Part shown: positions 42,475 to 51,494 of the stretch, piece after piece
How positions within the stretch are numbered: position 1 is the first letter of the stretch
How the letters are laid out: each line of letters opens with the position of its first letter
Origin: Huiozyma naganishii CBS 8797
Taxonomy: Eukaryota; Ascomycota; Saccharomycetes; Saccharomycetales; Saccharomycetaceae
Length of the DNA: 64,000 bases
Direction: 5' to 3'
Assembly (NCBI RefSeq): GCF_000348985.1
Contig: NC_035932.1
Location: 248,001 to 312,000, forward strand
Notes under the pieces: model-generated
Databases searched by the model: none
What the model saw: the letters and a program-made list of their open reading frames with translations, nothing else
Told to the model about the DNA's origin: nothing
Made by a program: the position numbers and the translations under genes

Positions 42475-42980
42475 AGGTCACAATCAGGGCAAACAAAGAC
42501 ATCTCCATGTTGTTTCTATTTCTTAGTGTAAAATGCAGCTACAACACTTGCAGCTAGGTTTTCCCTAATGAAGTGATACCATACACGGTGGTGCTTGGTT
42601 TTACTGTGAGATACCGAAAGTTAAAATAAATCCAGCGCGGGATTATGATCAATGTACAGATTGTGCACCTCCTTTTTAATCTCCTGGTATTTAAGGATCT
42701 CATCAAGCCAGATGGATTCTTTGATTCTTCCATTTGCCGCTGTTTATTTTCCAGGAAGTGTGTGACAAAGTCTGACACAAGCGAACCTAAGTACAGTAGC
42801 CTTGGCGATGCATTTTTCAACGGCATTCTTCCAAAGACATTTGCTCGGGCCTGTAACTTCCTGCAAAAGAAACAATGGTATGCAGCTTGAGACAGGTAGT
42901 TTTGGACGCACTGTGACACGATTATCTTCAAACTAGTAGAATTGCTTCCAAACAGGCGTGCCATTCCAACTAAGTTGATA
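42475..42980 (-). mobile_element. Ty1/copia pol relic (RNase H end), minus strand
   Basis: Read on the minus strand through several frameshifts, it gives NGRIKESIWLDEILKYQ, VHNLYIDHNPALDL and YHFIRENLAASVV, the connected RNase H motifs of Ty1/copia polyproteins. The plus-strand relic at 43376 has the matching NERIKESI, LDEIL, VHNLYIDNESVL and YHFIRENIDARVV, so both come from one family. Stops and frame changes show it is dead. It is annotated as a decayed fragment only. Confidence 0.75.
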
Positions 42981-43375
42981 CACGGTCAAAAATCCAGAGC
43001 TATTTCAGGCATAATACGTGGTACAAAGTTTTCGTTAAACAGTTCACATTGACCGTCATGGTACATTTGCTGCGGACATACGATAAAAATCTGTAATATT
43101 TTTCTTGGCAACTGCTGCACCTTATGACATGACAAACAACCAGGTGTGCATCGTTATTACCTTTATAAGATATGCATAAAACAAACCACTCAGTTATACT
43201 CTAAAGTCATACCAAAGTTTGGAAACTGACCAGCGTTCTGGTTAATCAAATCAGTCACCACTACTCTAAAACGGGCACACAAAAAACACCTTACGGAGAA
43301 TCAGTTTTATCCAATATCCGGCTGAACTTCAATTCTATTAGTGCAGTATAATCACTCTCCATGTGAATGACTTGT

Positions 43376-44398
43376 TGGTAGCCAGTTCATCGGATGTGGA
43401 AACCAATGGGGGTCAAGACTCATCATTCTACCGTGTATGAAAGTTCTGAAGTACATTAAAAGATGCTTGGGGATGAACATCGACCAAGAACAAGGAGTTA
43501 TTAAACTCAGACTCAAGGACTACATTAGGAAAAAAAGTAGGCAATCAGAGATATGAAGATTTGAAACCGATGCAAACTCCCCATCAAACTTATAAGGGTA
43601 CGAAAAAGCATCCCTGTAACTTCCGAATATAACACAATATGCGGCTCATCGGCACATTACTCTTCGTTGCTAGCTGCGGAAGAACAGATGTTGCATTCTC
43701 TTTTTTATACCCCTTAAGAGATCTGAGGGACTCGCCGGATAGTCCTGCATTCTTTCTTCCATATAGCCCACTAAGCACGAGTACGTCGGCAACAAAGCAG
43801 CTACATTCCCGCTGCAGTGTCTTGGGTTGGATGTCGACTGTTGTAATACAGTACAGTTTTCTAACCATACTGGGTATGGTATGCTGCCAAGTGTGTCCCG
43901 GCGTATTTAAACACCTCATTAAAACGGAACATTGCTTATTGAATTGATGGAAAAACAAAGTTTGGCATCCACAACAGATACGTCCCATGCGGACGCTCCA
44001 GAAACAAAACTTACTTACAATTACATCCTACTGTATTTTGATAGACCTGTGTCGTGCGTCCGTTGCAAAACTCCCCACGTTGTTTTGTCAATTACAGAAG
44101 AAGAATACGTAGCGGCAAATGAAAGAATCAAAGAATCCATCTGACTTGATGAGATCCTCGAATGTTCGAAGACATATGTACACAATCTGTACATTGATAA
44201 CGAATCCGTACTGGAAACACTGAAAGATACGTTTACCGTATCACTTCATCAGGGAAAATATAGACGCAAGAGTTGTATCTTTATGTAACATTAACACAAA
44301 GGAACAACAAGCAGACATCTGTACAAAAGATCCTTGCTCGTCATGATTTTGACCGTTTGAAGACACGGAGACTATTGGAAGAGTTTGTACCTTAGGTT
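43376..44398 (+). mobile_element. Ty1/copia pol relic (reverse transcriptase end to RNase H), plus strand
   Basis: In the order of a copia polyprotein the pieces are LGMNIDQEQGVIKLRLKDYI (end of reverse transcriptase), RLIGTLLFVASCGRTDVAF (like the family LIGxLLYxAxxTRPDI block), then HVVLSITEEEYVAANERI and VHNLYIDNESV (RNase H), YHFIREN, and NTKEQQADICTK before the final stop. At least three frameshifts and several stops separate them. The upstream gag, protease and integrase parts are not present. It faces away from the minus-strand copy, about 400 bp apart. Confidence 0.78.
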
Positions 44399-44794
44399 TC
44401 AAAGGAGACATCCTGACAGAAAGGCCCAGTTGCTACCCCATAAATATGACCGCTCTAGTGTGAGTCCATGCCTTGCTGGCAATTGGGTCTTTAGTGTCAA
44501 TACAGCGGGTAATCGAGGGTTGTAGTAACTATTACCTGGTAATTAAATCTATCCTTGTTCGCTTACTGCATATGGAGTTGGCTCTGTGAATGTCACTTGT
44601 CTCAACGTTCAAATTGATAGGATGTTGATCGTTGCTCGAAATCTCCATTACTTGAACTTATTTGCTGTAATGTACTGACGACGTTGTTGGGGCAAACCAA
44701 CCATTTGTATCACCAAGGGGTTAATTACAGACGGATAGCACGACAGACTGAAGAAGAACACCTATTACCTTTGTGCTATCACCTAAGACAAACA
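44399..44794. other. Sequence downstream of the pol relic
   Basis: About 400 bp, nothing recognised. Confidence 0.45.
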
Positions 44795-45069
44795 TGTTGA
44801 GATATATAATCAGAACATGATCATCTCACATAGACTGTTCTATAAGAAAAGTTTCTTATTCAAAGGGGTGTTGTCGTGATAATCTTCCTGTAGCTTTACA
44901 CAACACTTTATGTGGACTTGAGCCCATAAGTGACGGCTGCAGGCACCCTACTGGTCCCTACATCGGCAGTCAGTTGGGCTGTTTCCAATCCTACAGGCAT
45001 ATCTGTCGATTGATTGAGTGATTCTACGATCACCAGATATTTTTCACAGAAGGATTCCTTGAATTCAAC
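44795..45069 (-). repeat. Inverted repeat arm, right copy (pairs with 41091-41390)
   Basis: Reverse complement of the left arm. On the minus strand it reads CAAGGAATCCTTCTGTG through ATATGCCTGTAGGATTGG to CTTATAGAACAGTC. It lies beyond the 3' end of the plus-strand pol relic and runs opposite to it, mirroring the left copy. Confidence 0.6.
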
Positions 45070-45650
45070 AGGTAATGAGCCCTGAAGACGTTTCTGCTGT
45101 CGCTACGATACAGACAGCTTAGCTCTGCTACAGTCTTCGCTATGGTACCAATATAACTACCACTATTTCCGGTCCTCGAGAAGGGACAAGTGCGCGCCCG
45201 CATGGTCGGCTTAGGCGCCCCAGGTAGGTTGGAAAGCATACAGAGCATAGACGCGTGAAACATTTATACACTGCACTATCGATATGTCAGGGTCCCAACT
45301 TCACCATTGCTCTCCGCATCTACCAAGATTTAGTTTAACTCCTGCACCATTCCAAGCACACGATGTGCTTGCTGCTGATCATCTGATGCATCATTGATGT
45401 ACAATATTGTCGTTGTTTTTGGCAATGTGGTATCTGCTAGTCACGTATAACGTCCACCTTTGCTTTAGTGCAACAGGATGAAAGGGTTAGACTTCAAGAC
45501 ACTCAAGTTCGGACTTGTGTTGTTTTATTTGGTAATGTGAATTGTCTGTAATATACTTTCGACTATCGCAATTCAGTGTACAGATGCACCAGGGACCGCC
45601 GCGACTCAAAACGAGAGTTAGACACGGTTATTAAAGATTTATCAGAGATC

Positions 45651-45890
45651 GCCACACCTCAACGGAAGGTTTGATTATAGTTATTAAAGAGCTACCACGG
45701 ACAGCCACAGCTCAGCAGGAGGTCGCGACAAGATGGTTGTTAAAAGGTCGTATTGGAGCCGCCACACCTTATGGTAGGTTTGTTAAGATGGCTACTAAGG
45801 AGTCAGGCTGGAATCGCCACACCTTAGAAATGGTAGTAAGATGGTTACTCAAAAGTCCCACTGGAGCTTTCACACTGCGTAAGGTATGCG
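45651..45890 (+). repeat. Degenerate tandem repeat of about 54 bp (18 codons), five units
   Basis: The anchor GCCACACCTT or a close variant recurs at 45651, 45703, 45761, 45815 and 45869, giving steps of 52, 58, 54 and 54 bp. Inside each unit AAGATGGTTAxTxAAA also recurs. One plus-strand frame stays open from 45671 to 46081 (137 codons), encoding units such as HTLEMVVRWLLKSPTGAF, but it has no suitable ATG at its start. It may be a remnant of a repeat protein or a non-coding minisatellite. Confidence 0.65.
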
Positions 45891-46209
45891 TACTCAAAGC
45901 AACCGAAGCGAATAAAAAAAATTTATCACTCTGCCCAGATCAGGAACCAGCAGAGCTACCGAGTCGGGAACAGCAACAGCGGGTTCTGTACTCCATCGGG
46001 GGGCGATTTCCATGTGCAGGGGATGACTGCGTGTCATCTCCAGGTCCGTGCTACAAAGCGTATCTAGCACAACCTCGCTAAATTGACTACAGTGAGGAGT
46101 GGAGCCTATGAATTTAGTGCTGCCGCACCATCTGCAGTACAGTTTCCAATATGACTTGGTATGGATTACCGAGTATTGTATATTTCGGATTGAGAGGGAT
46201 AATTATGCG

Positions 46210-46959
46210 TCATCTTCCTCTACGCAGTTTCCCTCCTTTCTTCCTGCCGTGCCACGGTGTGGAAGGAGGAGTTTGAGAATGGACATCTTCTGATGGAAAG
46301 CGCGTCTCTGGTAGAATACGAGCAAGGTATGTAATCAACGCAATTTGTGCAGTGTACATAGTTTTACCATTGATGGGAAGTCTATTATCTGACAATGTTG
46401 ATACACCCTTGATTGCATTTAAGCTCAACAAAAGAGTGCTTAACTTTTGAGGTGTGGTGGTAAATTCAGACAGATCTATCTCTTGGAATTGGCAATGTTT
46501 AAGTACAGACATTGCGTGATACCTGAATTCAGGCACCTGCGCTTCAGAAACGATCTTTGCGTACCTATCGTGATATATACAATAGGGCGCTGGATCCAAC
46601 CGTTCCTTCTCGATTGGAACGGATGGCAGGTCAAACTTATTGAGATAGCGTTTCAAACAGAACAGGTACGCTATTGGGATATTCAGCATTTCGTAAAAAT
46701 TAGTCACATCGTGACTAATGTCTACAAGCTTAGGTAACGACAGGTCAGCACCATCACGCATTGGTCTAAACATTTCCCTTATCATGTCGCGATAAAACCT
46801 TGGAACACATAAGTTCTGTGCTGCTTGATTGAACTAGAAACTGTTTCTCTAGTCGAACCGAGTCTTTGCTAGCAAGCTGACTAACTCGTCAAATCTTGAA
46901 TAATCTATCTCATACTCGCGGACGGAACCGTCGAAAATGTTAAATGATAGACTATTCAT
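46210..46959 (-). pseudogene. Unrecognised gag-like reading frame with two stops
   Basis: On the minus strand an ATG at 46959 opens MNSLSFNIFDGSVREYEIDY, meets two TAG codons close together near 46848 and 46836, then continues in the same frame for about 200 more codons to a basic end (RKKGGKLRRGR). The part after the stops has its own ATG at 46785. The size, Pro-rich stretch PPSTPW and basic C-terminus resemble Gag proteins of yeast LTR elements, and relics of such elements surround it, but I cannot place it in a family. A separate dead host gene is also possible. Confidence 0.45.
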
Positions 46960-47282
46960 GATACCCGAAGAAACTGTCGCTCTCTATTGTTCCAGGGACG
47001 AGTAACAATGAACAGATACACTTTATAGAGACGGACGTATCCGTCATTAAATACAACACAAATATTCCTACAGGAGGTCAACAAGCAATTAGTGTGTATA
47101 CTATAGCACAATCTCTTTTAAATTCAAAAAAAGGAAAACTTTTTAATGATATCATTACCCTATTATATATAATACAACATACCCAATTATATAACCGCCC
47201 AAAAGAAGAATAAGAAGTGGACTTCTTTCATATCTCCTTATTATCACTTGCTAAATAAGTTTTTTACTTTACTTTTCTCGGT
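46960..47282. other. Intergenic before H2B 3' end
   Basis: About 320 bp. It holds a 16-base GACGGACGTATCCGTC with 6-bp inverted arms (47030-47045), TATATATAAT near 47163 and A/T tracts; it may include an LTR of the gag-like frame, but no boundary can be set. Confidence 0.45.
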
Positions 47283-47666
47283 TTAAGCTTGAGTGGACGA
47301 AGAGTACTTGGTGACGGCTCTAGTACCTTCAGAGACGGCGTGCTTAGCCAATTCACCTGGTAGGATCAGTCTAACTGCGGTTTGAATTTCTCTTGCACTG
47401 ATGGTAGACTTCTTGTTGTAAGCAGCCAACTTGGAGGCTTCTGTGGCGATTCTTTCAAAGATATCGTTAACAAAAGAGTTCAAGATGGACATGGATTTCT
47501 GAGAGATACCGGTGTCTGGATGGGTTTGCTTCAAAACTTTGTAGATGTACGAGGAGTAAGTCTCCTTTCTGACCTTCGTTCTCTTCTTGGAGGCATCGAC
47601 GGAAGAGGAAGTCTTCTTGGCAGCTGGCTTCTTTTCAGCTGGTTTCTTTTCGGCTTTGGCAGACAT
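47283..47666 (-). CDS. HTB: Histone H2B
   Basis: A 127-residue H2B with the full histone fold ([20 protein letters not shown], then [17 protein letters not shown]) and the yeast C-terminus [15 protein letters not shown]. The ubiquitylation lysine is in AVTKYSS. The tail is Lys/Ala-rich ([18 protein letters not shown]). Codons are the highly preferred yeast set. It is divergent from H2A with a 739-bp shared promoter. S. cerevisiae has two such pairs; which one this corresponds to is unclear. Confidence 0.98.
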   Translation of the reverse strand: MSAKAEKKPAEKKPAAKKTSSSVDASKKRTKVRKETYSSYIYKVLKQTHPDTGISQKSMSILNSFVNDIFERIATEASKLAAYNKKSTISAREIQTAVRLILPGELAKHAVSEGTRAVTKYSSSTQA

Positions 47667-48405
47667 TATTTGTGTGTATTAGATTTGTTGGTTGGGTTGT
47701 GTCAGATAATAATAATAATAATAATAATACAAGAAAGCAGAGACACGACTTGAAAGAACAGACGAAACCCAACCCATGTCTATCACCTTTATATATACAA
47801 AAAAAACAAGAACAAGAGGCAAGAGGATAAACTCTTGCAACCAACCGCAAATTGGGTTCTGTTCACCGCGTGTGTGTGTGTATCTACCAAACGCGTAAGT
47901 ATAGCACATTCCACAAAGCAAACAAACACTAACAGTCCCATACATACAACCCCCCGGACCCATAGTTAACCGCCTCTTCTTGTAGCGAAACTCTCAGCAC
48001 GGCGTGCGGTCTCAGAACTACGCGCGGGGGGCGGTTCTGTCACGGTCCAGTTTTTTCGCGCCACCGCCTGCGAAATGCTCAGCACTAACAAAAAACGTTA
48101 AAAAGCACACACGAGATAACTGTTAGTCTATTCTATAGTGGTAGTGGCTACTACGTACTCTGTGTGTGGATGTGCTACCACTGTACTGGTGCCACCGCCC
48201 CCCTGTAACAATAAGTGGGGACATCGAATCTTCAGAGGTTTTTATATAAAGGTGATGCAAACAGTTTAGATGGATCAGTTTCCCATTTTCCACTAATAGG
48301 TATTCTTGATCAGTTCTCATTCCCAAAGGGAAGTATCGACTTGTTTTATTTGTTCTTACAGCATTCAAAACAACTACTACAACAACAACAAATTAACTAT
48401 ACATA
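47667..48405. promoter_or_regulatory. Divergent H2B-H2A promoter
   Basis: A 739-bp interval. It includes a 24-bp ATA/AAT trinucleotide run (47706-47729), a TG run near 47870, two histone-UAS-like repeats listed separately, and TATATAAA near 48244 for H2A. Confidence 0.7.
47985..48085 (+). promoter_or_regulatory. Two histone-UAS-like 16-bp repeats
   Basis: GCGAAACTCTCAGCAC (47985-48000) and GCGAAATGCTCAGCAC (48070-48085) differ at two bases. They resemble the yeast histone activating element that starts GCGAAAAA and is bound by Spt10. They lie in the middle of the divergent promoter. Confidence 0.6.
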
Positions 48406-48804
48406 ATGTCCGGTGGTAAAGGTGGTAAGGCTGGTTCAGCCGCTAAAGCTTCTCAATCTAGATCTGCCAAGGCTGGTTTGACTTTCCCAGTCGGTAGAGT
48501 TCACAGACTTTTGAGAAGAGGTAACTACGCTCAAAGAGTCGGTTCCGGTGCTCCAGTCTACTTGACTGCCGTCCTAGAGTACTTGGCTGCCGAAATCTTG
48601 GAATTGGCCGGTAACGCCGCCAGAGACAACAAGAAAACCAGAATCATCCCAAGACATTTGCAATTGGCCATCAGAAACGATGACGAATTGAACAAGCTGT
48701 TGGGTAACGTCACTATCGCTCAGGGTGGTGTCTTGCCAAACATTCACCAGAACTTGTTGCCAAAGAAGTCCGCCAAGCCAACCAAGGCTTCTCAAGAATT
48801 ATAA
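48406..48804 (+). CDS. HTA: Histone H2A
   Basis: A 132-residue H2A with the fold ([20 protein letters not shown], acidic patch residues in [14 protein letters not shown]) and the C-terminal SQEL motif whose serine is phosphorylated by Mec1/Tel1 at DNA breaks. No intron. Codon bias is very strong, as for H2B. Confidence 0.98.
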   Translation: MSGGKGGKAGSAAKASQSRSAKAGLTFPVGRVHRLLRRGNYAQRVGSGAPVYLTAVLEYLAAEILELAGNAARDNKKTRIIPRHLQLAIRNDDELNKLLGNVTIAQGGVLPNIHQNLLPKKSAKPTKASQEL

Positions 48805-49365
48805 TAATAATCATAACGTATTATTACTATACATTTTTGTTTGTTTGTTTGTTTTCCCCAGATGTGGGTGGGTGGTTATAATGGTATAAAAATATGGTTT
48901 CGTTCAGCGCCAGTTTAGTTAGGCTCAGGTCCAAAGAAAAAAAAGAAGGGGAAAGGAATTAGAATTTCTCAAACCGGTAGTGAATAACTCAAGGATGAGA
49001 TTCTACAGTGTGTATTATTAGAAACGTAAATTGCAATCTATAAGTTACAATATATTTCGTGTTTTTTTTTTGGTAATTGAATTATAGTTAGTATATGCTC
49101 GGGTGTTATCACAGTATTCTAGAAGAGATGAAGCCTATGCAGTCGGATTCCCACTGTCTACTGGAAGACTCTACTTAACTAAGATATGCACAGTATAACC
49201 CGCGGCTCTCCACTTTCTAACATTTTGCTAGAAGCTAAGAATGATGATGCACTACGCATGTTTGATGTGTGGCAGGGTCTTCCAGCAGACGGTCACTGCC
49301 GAGCGCCGGAAGCTTCTCCCCCGTATACGCATTATATAGGAGAGTTACATAAACTGTCGATTAAT

Positions 49366-49435
49366 TGTTTTCACCTTTCATATGACGATAAGCAATGTAA
49401 CATTGTACGAAGTCGGATTTCCAATACCCAACACA
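49366..49435 (-). repeat. 70-bp dispersed repeat, LTR-like 5' end, copy 2
   Basis: On the minus strand TGTGTTGGGTATTGGAAATC and the next 50 bases match 31806-31875 at 66 of 70 positions. Probable solo-LTR remnant extending toward lower coordinates. Confidence 0.6.
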
Positions 49436-50038
49436 TTTTACCCTCTTTCATTTATTTATCCTTTTCTTGCTTAATGTTTTGTTGACATTCAAAGAAATAT
49501 ATATATTTTTTTACTTTTTTGTCATTAAACTACGTTAATTTAATAAATATGTATCATATACGGGAGGTATTCTGTCTAAGGAGAGGTAAGGACAACTAAT
49601 TGATTAGGCAGATCTGATATCTATACAATGGTTCTTATCAATTTCCAGCTCTCTCTCGTCTTTTTGAATTTTCTCTACCAATATGAACTATAACTATTTA
49701 TATTGAATGGCTTCAAAAGTACCTCCCCACCGTTAGCAAATTTACTTGAGTCCGTCAAAGGATATCCAAGAGACCTTTTTCAATAAATTTCCACGTAACT
49801 ACAATTACCAGAATTCAGAATTTCGTACTGGGACATTAAAATCGAATTGGTATCGCTTCGCTTGACATTTTTGTTAAATATTCTTCCGTTAAAAATCCCA
49901 AAAAGCAAAACTCTCGCTATGTACATACCTCCCCCACGTGAGCACCCCATGAGCTACCCAATAGGCCTAACTGCCCTTGCACTTGCCGCTAACTTCAGCA
50001 TCCCTCGTGACCAGCTTATACCGCCTCCCCTCAACTGA

Positions 50039-50043
50039 CCAAT
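50039..50043 (+). promoter_or_regulatory. CCAAT box upstream of ATP16
   Basis: ACCAAT about 245 bp before the ATP16 start is a possible Hap2/3/4/5 site, which would suit a respiratory gene. A single short motif, so weak. Confidence 0.35.
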
Positions 50044-50286
50044 AGAATCACAGAATCGGATCAACATTTTCTCTCTCTTTTTTTTTTTCTCAAAGTGAGT
50101 AAAAAGACCCACAGCAGTAACTAGCTAGCTTGGAAGAGCTGAAGGGGGAGAGAATACTAAGAAAAAAAGAAAATCGGTTAAATTCTGAAGTAGAAGTTCA
50201 TCTAAACGGCCACCCTACAAGAAAGATCCATTTCTAGCAATCGTTCACGGCCAGTACAGCTTCTATCCAGACACATAAAGCAGATA

Positions 50287-50760
50287 ATGTTGCGCACCCA
50301 AGCTTTCCTATCCCTGAGAAGGGCCACACGGTTTTATGCGGCAGCAGCAACGTCAGCTGCCAATGAACTGAAGTTGCAGTTTTCGTTGCCCCATGAGACC
50401 CTGTACGATGGGTCGACCGTGACTCAGGTGAACCTCCCGGCTCAGTCTGGTAAAATAGGTGTGTTGGCCAACCACATCCCAACAGTAGAACAACTGTCCC
50501 CAGGTATAGTGGAAATTCTGGAACAGGGGAAGAGTCCAAACAAGTATTTTATCTCCGGTGGGTTTGCTACAATGCAACCTGATTCAACACTTTGTGTCAC
50601 TGCTGTCGAAGCGTTCCCACTAGAGTCATTCTCGCCAGACAACGTGAGCTCGTTGCTATCTAAAGCTAAGAACGAATTGAACTCTCAAGATGAAAGGGTT
50701 GCCACTGAAGCTAAGATTCAGGTCCATGTATTGGAAGAACTGCAGGCAAGCTTAAAATAA
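50287..50760 (+). CDS. ATP16: Mitochondrial F1 ATP synthase delta subunit
   Basis: A 157-residue protein (160 in S. cerevisiae) homologous to bacterial epsilon. A basic presequence (MLRTQAFLSLRRATRFYAAA) targets mitochondria. The beta-sandwich domain follows: LKLQFSLPHETLYDG, PAQSGKIGVLANHIPTVEQL, and FISGGFATMQPDSTLCV. Two C-terminal helices end the protein. It forms part of the central stalk that couples proton flow to ATP synthesis. As in S. cerevisiae (YDL004W/YDL003W) it is next to MCD1 on the same strand. Confidence 0.96.
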   Translation: MLRTQAFLSLRRATRFYAAAATSAANELKLQFSLPHETLYDGSTVTQVNLPAQSGKIGVLANHIPTVEQLSPGIVEILEQGKSPNKYFISGGFATMQPDSTLCVTAVEAFPLESFSPDNVSSLLSKAKNELNSQDERVATEAKIQVHVLEELQASLK

Positions 50761-51494
50761 TATATATTCCCGAACTAGTACTGAACCTTTTTTCCCCCCT
50801 TCTCAATTACATAAACTATTTTTGTGTTTAAACCTAAGGTTGTATCGTCCCAGCTTTGTTGCCAAGGTTGGAAAAATATATGATCTTGATATTCAAAAGG
50901 GATAAAAACTACAACACGACTAGTACCCTTGACAAGAAGAATATGCTCGTTATAGGTTTGTTTAGTATGGGTAGTTTTTACACATCGCTCTCGAATATCA
51001 AACGTTTTACTGCTCTGAGTTTCTTGACATCAAGTTAGTGGTACTGTCAAAACGTCTCACCTGAGTTGTATTAGAAGTTAACGGATCACCAGAAGAACAA
51101 GATAATGTGGCTTCAAAACCACTCTTCGAAAGAAGAACTACAATTGAAACCCTTCTGTAGAGACTTCTACGCAGAGAGATCAGTCTCCGTCACGTGACAC
51201 GGCAACCGCGAAAAGTTGATATTTTTCTTTCGGGTTTTTTCCCTCGATTTGACGCGTCCAGTGAAATTTAAATAAACAAATAATGGTCTTAACAGAGAGA
51301 AGAAATTTTTTACACGTTTGATATAACATTAAACTGAACAGAGGTGTAAAGACCCAAAACGAAATCTATTTTTTGTGAGCTATCTTTCATTTGCTAAAGA
51401 AACCTAAACAACCATATTTTGCTATCAAAACAACAACAATACTCGCTTCAAATAGAATTCATTCGCAAGAACAAACCTTTCTGAACACGCTAAA
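50761..51494. promoter_or_regulatory. Intergenic upstream of MCD1
   Basis: 734 bp holding TCACGTGAC (CACGTG at 51191-51196) and the MCB element; otherwise nothing recognised. Confidence 0.6.
51252..51257. promoter_or_regulatory. MCB (MBF) element before MCD1
   Basis: GACGCGTC contains the MluI cell-cycle box ACGCGT, fitting the G1/S expression known for MCD1 in S. cerevisiae. It lies 238 bp before the ATG. Confidence 0.6.

Larger units (their letters stand above)
48805..50286. other. Intergenic between H2A and ATP16
   Basis: About 1.5 kb. It contains (TTTG)n after H2A, the minus-strand LTR-like repeat at 49366 with TATATAAT upstream of it near 49332, and a CCAAT box near ATP16. A 99-codon ATG frame at 49186-49485 overlaps the LTR-like repeat and is not believed. 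Confidence 0.55.

Noticed and set aside
45380..45430. Minus-strand text ILYINDASDDQQQ as a reverse transcriptase YxDD motif
   Set aside because: The match is one short piece without flanking reverse transcriptase blocks, so it was not annotated.
49186..49485. 99-codon ATG frame between H2A and ATP16
   Set aside because: It overlaps the LTR-like 70-bp repeat on the other strand and shows no conserved protein features.
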